A stretch of DNA of 64,000 nt, from positions 124,001 to 188,000 of the forward strand of contig NZ_SRWZ01000005.1 of assembly GCF_004804355.1 (NCBI RefSeq). The letters run 5' to 3'. This stretch comes from Cognatitamlana onchidii. Its GTDB lineage: Bacteria; Bacteroidota; Bacteroidia; Flavobacteriales; Flavobacteriaceae. Below are positions 36,730 through 46,212 of the stretch, piece after piece. Both the position numbers and the translations under genes were made by a program. The notes below the pieces were generated by a model, which was given only the letters and a program-made list of their open reading frames with translations, was not told the DNA's origin and searched no databases. Position 1 is the stretch's first letter; each line of letters opens with the position of its first letter.

Positions 36730-37920
36730 ATGAAACAAGCATATATAGTAAAAGCGTATAGAACAGCGGTTGGCAAAGCCCCAAAAGGCGTTTTTCGCTT
36801 TAAAAGAACAGACGAGCTGGCAGCCGAGACCATTCAGCATATGATGAAAGAACTTCCCAATCTAGACAAAGCCCGGATTGATGATGTTATTGTTGGAAAT
36901 GCAATGCCCGAGGGTTCTCAAGGCCTTAATATGGCTAGATTAATTTCTTTAATGGGTCTTAATTCTGTAGACGTTCCCGGGGTAACGGTTAACAGATTTT
37001 GCTCCTCAGGAATAGAAACTATTGGCATTGCCACGGCAAAAATACGGTCTGGAATGGCAGATTGCATTATTGCGGGTGGAGCCGAAAGTATGAGCGCAGT
37101 CCCAATGACAGGGTTTAAACCTGAATTAAATTATGACATCGTTAAAGCAGGCCATGAGGATTACTATTGGGGCATGGGAAATACTGCTGAAGCAGTTGCC
37201 AATCAATTTAAAGTATCGAGAGAAGACCAAGATGAGTTTGCTTATAATTCACATATGAAGGCTTTAAAAGCACAGGCAGAAAACCGTTTTCAAAAGCAAA
37301 TAGTTCCTATTGAAGTCGAACAAACATACATTGATTCGAATGGAAAAAAAGCAACAAAAACGTATACCGTAACAAAAGATGAAGGACCTAGAGCCGGCAC
37401 AAGTCTAGAAGCACTTGCCAAATTAAGACCAGTTTTTGCTCAAGGAGGCAGCGTTACTGCTGGAAACTCGTCGCAAATGAGTGATGGGGCGGCTTTTGTT
37501 TTGGTAATGAGCGAGACCATGGTTAAAGAACTAAATCTTGAACCTATTGCGAGATTAGTAAATTACGCGGCTGCAGGTGTGGAACCAAGAATTATGGGTA
37601 TTGGCCCTGTAAAGGCTATTCCTAAAGCCTTAGATCAAGCAGGCCTAAAACAAAATGATTTAGAACTTATTGAGTTAAATGAAGCCTTTGCCTCGCAATC
37701 CCTTGCTGTTATACGAGAGTTAAACCTAAACCCGAGCATTGTTAATGTTAATGGTGGCGCTATAGCCTTAGGCCATCCTCTTGGATGCACCGGCGCTAAA
37801 CTTTCTGTACAGCTGTTTGACGAAATGAGACAACGGAACATGATAGGCAAATATGGAGCAGTAACCATGTGCGTGGGTACAGGACAAGGTGCTTGCGGCA
37901 TATTCGAATTTTTAAATTAG
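36730..37920 (+). CDS. fadA: acetyl-CoA C-acyltransferase (thiolase)
   Basis: The 396-residue thiolase cleaves 3-ketoacyl-CoA. Nucleophile Cys91 lies in NRFCSSGIETIG. The C-terminal motifs NGGAIALGHPLGCTGAK (His) and CVGTGQGACGIFE (second Cys) are intact. It belongs to the marR-fadJ-fadA-fadE transcript. The next intact gene, the acyl-CoA dehydrogenase, is separated from it by a four-helix-bundle element. Confidence 0.95.
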   Translation: MKQAYIVKAYRTAVGKAPKGVFRFKRTDELAAETIQHMMKELPNLDKARIDDVIVGNAMPEGSQGLNMARLISLMGLNSVDVPGVTVNRFCSSGIETIGIATAKIRSGMADCIIAGGAESMSAVPMTGFKPELNYDIVKAGHEDYYWGMGNTAEAVANQFKVSREDQDEFAYNSHMKALKAQAENRFQKQIVPIEVEQTYIDSNGKKATKTYTVTKDEGPRAGTSLEALAKLRPVFAQGGSVTAGNSSQMSDGAAFVLVMSETMVKELNLEPIARLVNYAAAGVEPRIMGIGPVKAIPKALDQAGLKQNDLELIELNEAFASQSLAVIRELNLNPSIVNVNGGAIALGHPLGCTGAKLSVQLFDEMRQRNMIGKYGAVTMCVGTGQGACGIFEFLN

Positions 37921-37930
37921 AATCATGATT

Positions 37931-38329
37931 TCAAGAATACAGAATCAAGATTAAATGCATAATTTTAAGAATCTCAAAATATGGCAGGATAGTATTACTC
38001 TGGTAGGAGACACTTATCAACTAACTAGTACATTTCCTGATTTCGAGAAATTTGGTCTGGCTGTGTAAATGAATAGATGTGTAGTTTCAATCCCTTCTAA
38101 CATTTCAGAAGGTAGCAGTAAAAGCACAAATAAACATTTTAATAAATACCTTGAAGATAGTTTGGGCTCGGCATTTGAATGGGAAACTCAACTGATTGTG
38201 GCATACAATCAAAATTATCTTTCAGAAGAAAAATTTAGTGAATTAGAAAGTAAAATAACTCAAATACAAAAAATGATTTCAAGATTTCAGTCCAGACTAA
38301 CATAGCAGGTCTTGGTTCTCGATTCTTGG
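37931..38329. mobile_element. inverted-repeat-bordered four-helix-bundle element
   Basis: TCAAGAATACAGAATCAAGA (37931-37950) and TCTTGGTTCTCGATTCTTGG (38310-38329) are inverted copies matching at 16 of 20 positions. They enclose the pseudogene at 37955-38305 almost exactly. Genes of this four-helix (23S rRNA intervening-sequence-type) family are known as inserts bordered by inverted repeats. The element splits an otherwise tight fad operon. Confidence 0.7.
37955..38305 (+). pseudogene. four-helix bundle protein (IVS / S23-like), in-frame stop
   Basis: The frame starts MHNFKNLKIWQDSITLVGDT, continues FPDFEKFGLAV, meets TAA at 38066-38068, and resumes in the same frame MNRCVVSIPSNISEGSS and KYLEDSLGSAFEWETQLIVA. 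Family members have Gln-Met-Arg at the stop position, so a single CAA-to-TAA change explains the break. Full length would be about 116 residues, the family norm. An ATG right after the stop could allow a shorter product of 78 residues. The function of the family is unclear; related proteins bind nucleic acids. Confidence 0.85.
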
Positions 38330-38353
38330 CTCTAACATCTTAAAGCATAACAC

Positions 38354-40165
38354 ATGAAAAAAGAAGAAAAAGACATTTTACGTGGTGGTCAATTTTTGGT
38401 TAAAGAAATTGACTGTGAAGATATTTTCACTCCAGAGGATTTTAATGAAGACCAGCTTATGATGAAAGAAGCTGTTACCGAATTTGTAGATCGCGAGCTT
38501 TGGGCCAATAAAGCACAGTTTGAACAAAAAGACTTTGCTTTAACAGAAACCTGCATGAAAAAAGCGGCAGAACTAGGATTTTTGAGTGTTTCCGTACCTG
38601 AAACATATGGTGGCATGGGTATGGGTTTTGTAGATACCATGTTAGTGTGCGATTTCATTTCTGGGGCCACAGGCTCATTTAGTACGGCCTTTGGTGCGCA
38701 TACTGGTATTGGAACCATGCCAATCACCTTGTACGGTACAGAAGCGCAAAAACAAAAGTATGTACCTAAATTGGCATCTGGAGAATGGTTTGGCTCTTAT
38801 TGTTTAACAGAACCAAGTGCGGGAAGTGATGCCAATTCCGGAAAGACAAAAGCTGTTTTATCTGATGATGGCAAATTCTATAAAATTACAGGGCAAAAAA
38901 TGTGGATTTCCAATGCTGGTTTTTGTCATCTTATGATTGTATTTGCCAGAATTGAAGACGACAAAAATATTACTGGATTTATTGTAGAATATGATTCTGC
39001 AAACCCTAATGGTATTACCATGGGAGAAGAAGAACATAAGCTCGGTATTCGATCGTCTTCAACAAGACAGGTGTTTTTCAATGAAACTGTAGTCCCAGCA
39101 GAAAATATGCTTTCAGAAAGAGGGAACGGTTTCAAAATTGCCATGAATGCTTTAAACGTTGGTAGAATCAAATTAGCTGCAGCATGTCTAGATGCCCAAC
39201 GAAGAACCATTACCGAATCTGTGAAGTATGCCAATGAGCGTATTCAGTTTAAAACCCCTATCTCTAGTTTTGGTGCAATACGGCAAAAAATCGCCGAAAT
39301 GGCAACCAATTGTTGGGTAGGCGAAGCTGCCAGCTATCGAGCTGCAAAGAATATTGAAGATAGAATTGAGCTCAGAAAAAATAATGGCAAAGACACCCAT
39401 CAAGAAGCAGAACTTAAGGGTGTTGAAGAATATGCGATTGAATGCTCCATCTTAAAAGTTGCTGTTTCAGAGTTTATTCAGAAATGTACCGATGAAGGCA
39501 TTCAGATTTATGGCGGTATGGGTTTTTCAGAAGAAACCCCCATTGAGTCGGCATGGCGAGATGCTAGAATTTCTAGGATTTATGAAGGTACAAATGAAAT
39601 TAATAGAATGCTTTCCATTGGCATGCTTATTAAAAAAGCAATGAAAGGGCATGTTGATGTGCTAACCCCTGCAATGGCGGTTAAAGACGAATTAGTAGGC
39701 ATCCCTTCTTTTGAAGTTCCAGATTACTCTGAGTTATTTTCAGAAGAAAAAAACATCATAAAAAATCTTAAAAAACTTTTCTTGATGGTTGCCGGAGCCG
39801 CACTACAAAAATATGGTGAAAAGATTGAATCCCAGCAGCAATTAATGCTTGCAGCATCGGATATATTAATTCAAATTTATCTTGCCGAATCGGCTATTTT
39901 AAGGGCTGAAAAAATGGCCAAAAAAAATGGCGAAGACCATGCTAAGGAGCAAATAGCTATGGCCAAATTAAACCTGTTCCATGCTATCGATGTTATTGAA
40001 ACCGCTGGCAAGCACTCTATCATTTCTTTTTCTACAGGAGATGAACAGCGTATGATGCTTATGGGGCTAAAACGCTATATTAAATATGTAAACATGCCTA
40101 ACATTATTGAATTGAGGCACATTATTGCAGAGAAAGTAATTAAAGAAAATAAGTATTGTTTCTAA
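38354..40165 (+). CDS. acyl-CoA dehydrogenase
   Basis: The 603-residue flavoenzyme performs the first oxidation of beta-oxidation. YCLTEPSAGSDANSGKTKA and KMWISNAGFCHLMIVFARIE are the FAD/substrate motifs. QIYGGMGFSEETPIESAWRD with YEGTNEINRM near the C-terminal third carries the catalytic-loop region with Glu. A C-terminal extension of about 170 residues after the core domain is typical of the larger Bacteroidota enzymes. It ends the fad operon and is followed by a strong terminator. Confidence 0.94.
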   Translation: MKKEEKDILRGGQFLVKEIDCEDIFTPEDFNEDQLMMKEAVTEFVDRELWANKAQFEQKDFALTETCMKKAAELGFLSVSVPETYGGMGMGFVDTMLVCDFISGATGSFSTAFGAHTGIGTMPITLYGTEAQKQKYVPKLASGEWFGSYCLTEPSAGSDANSGKTKAVLSDDGKFYKITGQKMWISNAGFCHLMIVFARIEDDKNITGFIVEYDSANPNGITMGEEEHKLGIRSSSTRQVFFNETVVPAENMLSERGNGFKIAMNALNVGRIKLAAACLDAQRRTITESVKYANERIQFKTPISSFGAIRQKIAEMATNCWVGEAASYRAAKNIEDRIELRKNNGKDTHQEAELKGVEEYAIECSILKVAVSEFIQKCTDEGIQIYGGMGFSEETPIESAWRDARISRIYEGTNEINRMLSIGMLIKKAMKGHVDVLTPAMAVKDELVGIPSFEVPDYSELFSEEKNIIKNLKKLFLMVAGAALQKYGEKIESQQQLMLAASDILIQIYLAESAILRAEKMAKKNGEDHAKEQIAMAKLNLFHAIDVIETAGKHSIISFSTGDEQRMMLMGLKRYIKYVNMPNIIELRHIIAEKVIKENKYCF

Positions 40166-40210
40166 ATATATGTTTTGAAACAGAGTAGTGACTAACTCAA
40201 AATTGTTAAG

Positions 40211-40240
40211 ACGCTTCAAATTTGTTTTTGAAGCGTTTTT
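40211..40240 (+). terminator. terminator of the fad operon
   Basis: ACGCTTCAAA (40211-40220) and TTTGAAGCGT (40227-40236) pair perfectly around six bases and run into a T tract. Confidence 0.9.
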
Positions 40241-40266
40241 ATTTTCTGTATTTTTAAAGAAAAAAT

Positions 40267-41604
40267 ATGATACGCGTCCTTTTCTTCTTTTTTTCTTGTT
40301 GCCTTGTTAATTTGAGCAATGCCCAGACATCTTTAGACATTTACGATATTATTAATAAGGTATCAAAAGACCGCCTCCAACATGATATACAAACGCTTGT
40401 TAATTTTGGCACAAGAAATACGTTTAGTGACACCCTTTCTGAGACCAGAGGTATTGGAGCGGCCCGAAGATGGATTAAATCGGAGTTCGAAACTATTTCA
40501 AAGTCATGTGACAATTGTTTGAATGTATTCTACCAAAAAGACTTTGTAACCAAAGAAGGAAACAGCCGTGTTCCTCATGATGCATGGGTGGTTAATGTTG
40601 TAGCCATCCAAAAAGGAACCACATATCCTAACAGATATATTATTATGAGTGGAGATATTGACTCGCGGGCTAGTGATACTATGGATTTTACTACGGACGC
40701 CCCAGGAGCCAACGACAACGCCTCAGGGATGGCTGGTACTATAGAAGCCGCCAGGGTTCTAAGTAAGTATCAATTTAAAAGCAGTATTGTTTATGTGGGG
40801 TTATCAGGTGAGGAACAAGGCTTATTTGGTGGTGCTGGACTTGCTAAATATGCCAAAGATAAGAATTGGGAAATTATAGGTATTCTAAACAACGATATGA
40901 TTGGAAACATTAAAGGGGTTGATGGAGTTATTGATAATAGAACCTTTAGGATTTTTTCCGAACCTACACCTCCAAATGAAACAGAACGCCAACGCATGTT
41001 AAGACGTTTTTATGGTGGTGAAGTTGATGGTATTTCCAGGCAACTGGCTCGCTATGTTCATAAAACCACTAAAACATATATGCCTGAGATGAATCCGATG
41101 ATGGTCTATAGATTGGATCGATTTGGCAGAGGTGGTCATCACCGTCCGTTTAATGACTTAGGGTATGCTGGTATCAGAATTATGGAGGCACATGAAAATT
41201 ACACGCAACAACATCAAGATATTAGAAAAGAAAACGGTATTGCTTATGGTGATGTTATTGAGCATGTCAATTTTGATTATGCAAAAAAGTTAACGGCTGT
41301 AAACGCTATTAATTTGGCAAGTTTGGCGTGGGCCCCTCCTAGCCCTAAAAACGTGGCTATAGGTGGCATTGTTGAGCCAGCTGCTAAATTCAAATGGGAC
41401 AAATTACCTGGAGCGACAGGATATAAAATCTATTGGAGAGACACTACCTCCCCCACATGGGATAATAGTCGTTATGTTGGAGATGTAGATGAGTTTTTGC
41501 TTAGTGGTATTGTTATTGACAACTCCTTTTTTGGAATTTCGGCTATTGGCAAAAATGGTTTTGAAAGCATGGTAACATTTCCTAATCAAATAATTAGAGA
41601 CTAA
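40267..41604 (+). CDS. M28-family exported metallopeptidase
   Basis: The 445-residue protein has a signal peptide ending SNAQ. The M28 core shows PGANDNASGMAGTIEAARVL (bridging Asp), GLSGEEQGLFGG (catalytic Glu pair), NNDMIGN (Asp ligand) and HHRPFNDLGYAGIRIMEAHE (His ligand). At the place of the usual first His ligand it reads SGDIDSRAS, with Asp instead. The last 95 residues form a fibronectin-III-like module (AAKFKWDKLPGATGYKIYWR). It probably acts as an aminopeptidase in the periplasm or outside. An M1 peptidase follows 32 bases later. Confidence 0.88.
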   Translation: MIRVLFFFFSCCLVNLSNAQTSLDIYDIINKVSKDRLQHDIQTLVNFGTRNTFSDTLSETRGIGAARRWIKSEFETISKSCDNCLNVFYQKDFVTKEGNSRVPHDAWVVNVVAIQKGTTYPNRYIIMSGDIDSRASDTMDFTTDAPGANDNASGMAGTIEAARVLSKYQFKSSIVYVGLSGEEQGLFGGAGLAKYAKDKNWEIIGILNNDMIGNIKGVDGVIDNRTFRIFSEPTPPNETERQRMLRRFYGGEVDGISRQLARYVHKTTKTYMPEMNPMMVYRLDRFGRGGHHRPFNDLGYAGIRIMEAHENYTQQHQDIRKENGIAYGDVIEHVNFDYAKKLTAVNAINLASLAWAPPSPKNVAIGGIVEPAAKFKWDKLPGATGYKIYWRDTTSPTWDNSRYVGDVDEFLLSGIVIDNSFFGISAIGKNGFESMVTFPNQIIRD

Positions 41605-41636
41605 CATCTTAGTAAATCTTAAAAAAGCATTAATCC

Positions 41637-43280
41637 ATGATCTTTAGATTAATCACGTTCGTTTTTTTAGCCCTTATTGTAACGCCTTTAAGTGCTCAGT
41701 TACTGCAAGACAAGCACACTTTTACAAGACAAGATACCCTAAGAGGCAGTATTACCCCAGAACGTTCGTGGTGGGATTTAACCTATTACGATTTAGATAT
41801 AAAAGTAGACCCAGATAATAGGTTTATCTCTGGAAAGAACACAATTCAGTATAAAGTATTAAAAGAAAATGCTGTGATGCAAATCGATTTGCAGGCGCCT
41901 TTAAAACTACTGAAAGCGACACAAAATGGTAAAGAATTAGAAATCAAACAGAAAGGTAATGCTCATTTCATCTCTCTTGCAGACCCACAGTACGTTGAAA
42001 CCGTAAACAATTTAACCGTTTACTACGAAGGCCATCCTAAAACTGCAGTAAATGCCCCATGGGACGGTGGTATTTCTTGGGAGAAAGATAAAAACGGAAA
42101 TCACTTTGTAGCCTCCTCATGTCAAGGCTTGGGGGCAAGCGTTTGGTGGCCATGCAAAGACCATATGTACGACGAAGTTGATAGCATGCAAATAAGCGTG
42201 AACGTTCCAGCCAAATTAACGAACGTATCCAATGGAAGACTTAGAAGCGTTGAGCGTATTGACGATACAAAAACCTACACTTGGATTGTTAAAAGCCCCA
42301 TAAATAATTATGGTGTCAATATTAATATTGGAGACTACAGTCATTTTTCGGAAATCTATAATGGTATGGCAGGCGACTTAAGCATGGACTATTATGTACT
42401 AAAATATAATCTAGATAGAGCGCAGCAACATTTTAAAGATGCTCCTAAAATGATGAAAGCCTTTGAGTATTGGTTTGGTCAATATCCTTTTTATAGAGAC
42501 GGCTATAAACTGGTAGAAGTGCCCTATTTAGGTATGGAACACCAGAGTTCTGTTACCTATGGTAATCAATATAAGTATGGATATCTGGGAACGGATTGGT
42601 CTGGCACCGGATGGGGACTTAAATTTGATTTTATTATCGTTCACGAATCTGGTCATGAATGGTTCGCCAACAGTATTACCAATAAAGATATTGCAGACAT
42701 GTGGATCCATGAAAGCTTTACGGCCTACTCCGAAAGTCTGTTTCTTGATTATTATTATGGAAAAAAAGCTGCTTCAGAATATGTTATTGGTACAAGAAAA
42801 AACATTCAAAATGACAGACCAATTATAGGCCACTACCATGTTAATAGCGAGGGTTCTTCAGATATGTACTTTAAAGGATCTAACATGCTTCACACACTAA
42901 GGCAACTTATTGAAAATGACGAAAAATGGCGACAAATACTTCGGAAAATGAATTTAGTATTTTATCACAAAACCGTGACTTCGAGTCAAATTGAAGACTT
43001 TCTAAGTCAGGAAACAGGAATAGATTTAACGGCATTCTTCAATCAATATTTAAGAACTACCAATATCCCAAAGCTGGAGCTTACACGTAAAAAAAGAAAA
43101 CTACAATATAGATGGACTAATGTTGTGGCTAATTTTGATATGCCTGTTAAGGTGAAAATTGGAGACGATGCTATTTGGATTTACCCGAACTCTGAATGGA
43201 AAGCCATAGAAACGCCTTCAAGTAAAACACCTGTTGTGGTAGACAAGAATTTTTATATAGAAACCAATGAAGCTTTCTAG
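41637..43280 (+). CDS. M1-family exported metallopeptidase
   Basis: The 547-residue protein has a signal peptide (FVFLALIVTPLSAQ). The zinc site is HESGHEW (His336, Glu337, His340) with Glu359 in WIHESFTAYSE, the exact HExxH-X18-E spacing. The substrate motif reads LGMEHQ in place of GAMEN, as in many bacterial M1 relatives. The enzyme ends soon after the catalytic domain, lacking the long C-terminal domain of PepN. It is likely co-transcribed with the M28 peptidase and the YdeI-like gene. Confidence 0.92.
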   Translation: MIFRLITFVFLALIVTPLSAQLLQDKHTFTRQDTLRGSITPERSWWDLTYYDLDIKVDPDNRFISGKNTIQYKVLKENAVMQIDLQAPLKLLKATQNGKELEIKQKGNAHFISLADPQYVETVNNLTVYYEGHPKTAVNAPWDGGISWEKDKNGNHFVASSCQGLGASVWWPCKDHMYDEVDSMQISVNVPAKLTNVSNGRLRSVERIDDTKTYTWIVKSPINNYGVNINIGDYSHFSEIYNGMAGDLSMDYYVLKYNLDRAQQHFKDAPKMMKAFEYWFGQYPFYRDGYKLVEVPYLGMEHQSSVTYGNQYKYGYLGTDWSGTGWGLKFDFIIVHESGHEWFANSITNKDIADMWIHESFTAYSESLFLDYYYGKKAASEYVIGTRKNIQNDRPIIGHYHVNSEGSSDMYFKGSNMLHTLRQLIENDEKWRQILRKMNLVFYHKTVTSSQIEDFLSQETGIDLTAFFNQYLRTTNIPKLELTRKKRKLQYRWTNVVANFDMPVKVKIGDDAIWIYPNSEWKAIETPSSKTPVVVDKNFYIETNEAF

Positions 43281-43283
43281 AAT

Positions 43284-43850
43284 TTGAAAAATCTTCCTGA
43301 ATTATATTTTGAGCGAGATACAGATTGGCACCAATGGCTATTGGATAATCATAATAGAGTAAATGGCGTATATCTCATTTTTTACAAGCTAGAAATGAAG
43401 ATTCCAACCATGCGCTGGGAAGAAGCTGTAAAAGTAGCTCTGTGCTTTGGGTGGATTGATTCTACCGTAAAAAGTTTGGGTAATGGAAAACGTCGGCAAT
43501 ACTTTTGTCCTAGAAATCCTAAAAGTACATGGAGTGCTCTTAATAAAACGTACATTGAAGAATTAGAACGCCAAGGACTAATCCATGAATCTGGCTACCA
43601 TATGATTGATTTAGCTAAAACGACTGGAACCTGGACTGCCATGGATGATGTTGAAAATGGCATCATCCCCAAAGATTTACAGACGGCCTTTAACCAAAAC
43701 CCAAGGGCTTTTAAGAACTATCAAAACTTCTCAAAAGGTTACCGAAAAAGTTACTTGTCTTGGCTGTATAATGCAAAACGCGAAGCTACCCGAATTAAAC
43801 GCATTACAGAAATCATTATACTTTGTGAAGCCAATATTAAGTCAAGATAA
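43284..43850 (+). CDS. YdeI/OmpD-associated family protein
   Basis: The frame begins with TTG three bases after the peptidase stop, and no ATG lies near. The 188-residue protein matches the YdeI type: WEEAVKVALCFGWIDSTVKS, QYFCPRNPKSTWSALNKTYI and the basic C-terminal GYRKSYLSWLYNAKREATRI. In E. coli and Bacillus, members are linked to antimicrobial-peptide tolerance, but the biochemical role is not settled. The close spacing implies coupled translation. Confidence 0.85.
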   Translation: MKNLPELYFERDTDWHQWLLDNHNRVNGVYLIFYKLEMKIPTMRWEEAVKVALCFGWIDSTVKSLGNGKRRQYFCPRNPKSTWSALNKTYIEELERQGLIHESGYHMIDLAKTTGTWTAMDDVENGIIPKDLQTAFNQNPRAFKNYQNFSKGYRKSYLSWLYNAKREATRIKRITEIIILCEANIKSR

Positions 43851-43901
43851 TACGCCTCTGTAGTTCTCTTCAAATTAACAAATGTCTTAGGACAAAACTT
43901 T

Positions 43902-44636
43902 TTATGGTACAACAAATGAAACTGCAGCCGCGGAGTTTGCATTAACATTTGGAAATACGGTTGTGTTAAGATCTGGATCTTCGTATTGATTGGACCAAAA
44001 CGATTCGCCATAACACTTCACATAAACGGTTTGTCCACTTTCGAATCCTAGAGCCTCAAAAGAATCGCTATTTAAATTAAGATTATATGGTGTAATTTGA
44101 GCAGGAAAAGCATCTAAAACTGCATCAAAATTCTCACTACTCACATTAGATTGCGTAGAGAAAAAATATCGAATATAGCGAGTATTGCCAATATTAGCAA
44201 CAGGATCTGTAGTTGCAGCAACGGTTACAGTTCCTGTACCTGTGCTAACAACGAGATTAGTTATTGATGTGGTTGACTTTTGCCCTAATGATGGCGAATC
44301 AGTTATAAACGTGTCGCCGTCATTATGTTCTATATCATATTTTTTAAATGTGCCGTAACCCGTTTTCTCATAAACCAGAGTAACGTCACCAAAAGGTACA
44401 TTTAACAGCCTAAATCTACCTTCGGCATCTGTTGTTGCTGCTATAGACGAACCTTCAACTTTAACCAACATATCCGCATTGTCGATTTCGTTTATGCCTT
44501 CATCATACAAATTCACAGTGCCGCTAATATCGGCTGCTGTTGGTTTTGGTGGATCTGGGTTATTATCATTACTATCGCTACACGAAACAAAACCAATAGT
44601 GACAAGGAAATAAAATAGTAAAAAATTGGATTTCAT
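43902..44636 (-). CDS. lipoprotein with carboxypeptidase-regulatory-like domain
   Basis: The 244-residue protein has a lipoprotein signal (YFLVTIGFVSC, Cys19) and an Asp/Asn/Pro-rich spacer. An Ig-like carboxypeptidase-regulatory fold follows (ADISGTVNLYDEGINEIDNA ... TTDAEGRFRLLNVPFGDVTL). The C-terminal half is beta-rich and not recognised. Such proteins sit on the outer membrane. It is convergent with the YdeI-like gene and stands alone. Confidence 0.75.
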   Translation of the reverse strand: MKSNFLLFYFLVTIGFVSCSDSNDNNPDPPKPTAADISGTVNLYDEGINEIDNADMLVKVEGSSIAATTDAEGRFRLLNVPFGDVTLVYEKTGYGTFKKYDIEHNDGDTFITDSPSLGQKSTTSITNLVVSTGTGTVTVAATTDPVANIGNTRYIRYFFSTQSNVSSENFDAVLDAFPAQITPYNLNLNSDSFEALGFESGQTVYVKCYGESFWSNQYEDPDLNTTVFPNVNANSAAAVSFVVP

Positions 44637-44743
44637 AATGTCGAACTTTAAATTAATTAATCTTTTAAATATAACCGTAAAACTTATTCTATTAAGTAAA
44701 AAATGGATAATTTATGTACTATTATAAATCAATGAGCTAGAAT

Positions 44744-46210
44744 TTAAATTCCATTTATAAAACTACCATAAGGATCTTTAAATTGAATGCCTTCGGTAAA
44801 TCTTTTTTTGCTCAGCTGCTTGAATTCAACTAAGGCCCAAAGAACAAATTCTTTAACAAAATAACTATCTTGTTTCGATAAATTAGGCTGATATTCTCCC
44901 AATAAATCATCTAAAGGCGAAATTGAATTTAAAAGCGCCTTATATTCCTTATCTCTTAAATCATCTAAAAGCTCCAAACCATCTTTTAAATTAAAGAACC
45001 AAGACACAATATCATCATAAGGACTATCATCATCTTGCCTTTTGAGTTTTTCAATAGCTGGAAAGAATTCTGGAAAAAGGCTCTTTACCCCCTCACCTAT
45101 TAAATTATAGGCAACAACGGCAGCCCCTTCCTGTTCGCCTTCATAAACTAGTTCTACTTTTCCTGTAATAGCAGGGATAATACCAACAAAATCTGATAAT
45201 CTTATAGTTGTTTGGCCATCTCCGGCAATAAGAGCCCTACGCTCCGCAGTACTCAAAAGGTTTTCTAGAGCTGTAATACTTAATCTGGCACTAACCCCAC
45301 TTTTGGCATCAACATACTCAGATTCTCTTGCTTCAAAAACGATTTGCTCTAATAAATCCCGCGCTAAATCTGGTACAATTACAGCATTGTTTTGTCCTTC
45401 CACAACTTTTGCCTCCTGCTCTGTAATTAATCGAGCTGTTTCAATATCTTTGGGATAGTGCGTTAAAATTTGAGAACCAATTCTATCTTTTAAGGGGGTA
45501 ACAATACTGCCTCTATTGGTATAGTCTTCGGGATTAGCCGTGAATACAAACTGGATATCTAGGGGTAACCTTAGTTTAAAACCTCGTATTTGAATGTCCC
45601 CTTCTTGCAAAATATTAAAAAGAGCTACTTGAATTCTGGCTTGCAAATCTGGCAACTCATTAATAACAAAAATACAGCGATTAGCTCGAGGTATCATACC
45701 ATAATGAATCACTCGATCGTCGGCATAACTTAGTTTTAAGTTGGCTGCTTTAATGGGGTCTACATCACCAATAATATCGGCTACTGTAACATCTGGCGTA
45801 GCCAATTTTTCAGCAAACCGTTCACTTCTATGTAACCATGATATTTCTGTGTAATCACCTTCTTTTTTTATAACTTCAATAGCATACCTACTAATAGGGT
45901 TTAATGGATCATCATTAATTTCAGAGCCTTTTACACAAGGAATATATTCATCCAATAAATTTAGCATTAAGCGTGCCAACCTTGTTTTTGCCTGACCTCG
46001 CAATCCTAAAAGGTTTATATTATGCCTTGATAGTATAGCCCGTTCTAATTCTGGAATAACCGTGTTTTCATATCCATGAACACCATTAAAGGTTGTTTCA
46101 TTATTTTTGATTTTTAAAATTAGGTTGTCTCTTAACTCTTCCTTAATAGATTTACATTTGTAACCCGCTGCTTTTAAATCTCCTAAAGTTTTAATACTTT
46201 CTATTTTCAT
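44744..46210 (-). CDS. MoxR/ChlI-type AAA+ ATPase
   Basis: The 488-residue protein has a AAA+ core: Walker A GLRGQAKTRL, Walker B-like IFVINELPDL, and sensor FVFTANPEDYTNRGSIVTPL with KDRIGSQILTHYPK. This resembles magnesium-chelatase subunit I and MoxR ATPases, which work with VWA-domain partners to load metals or remodel proteins. The VWA gene lies 2 bases upstream, so the two form a pair. No target enzyme is adjacent; the FNR-like regulator lies just beyond. Its client is unknown. Confidence 0.85.
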   Translation of the reverse strand: MKIESIKTLGDLKAAGYKCKSIKEELRDNLILKIKNNETTFNGVHGYENTVIPELERAILSRHNINLLGLRGQAKTRLARLMLNLLDEYIPCVKGSEINDDPLNPISRYAIEVIKKEGDYTEISWLHRSERFAEKLATPDVTVADIIGDVDPIKAANLKLSYADDRVIHYGMIPRANRCIFVINELPDLQARIQVALFNILQEGDIQIRGFKLRLPLDIQFVFTANPEDYTNRGSIVTPLKDRIGSQILTHYPKDIETARLITEQEAKVVEGQNNAVIVPDLARDLLEQIVFEARESEYVDAKSGVSARLSITALENLLSTAERRALIAGDGQTTIRLSDFVGIIPAITGKVELVYEGEQEGAAVVAYNLIGEGVKSLFPEFFPAIEKLKRQDDDSPYDDIVSWFFNLKDGLELLDDLRDKEYKALLNSISPLDDLLGEYQPNLSKQDSYFVKEFVLWALVEFKQLSKKRFTEGIQFKDPYGSFINGI

Positions 46211-46212
46211 AT

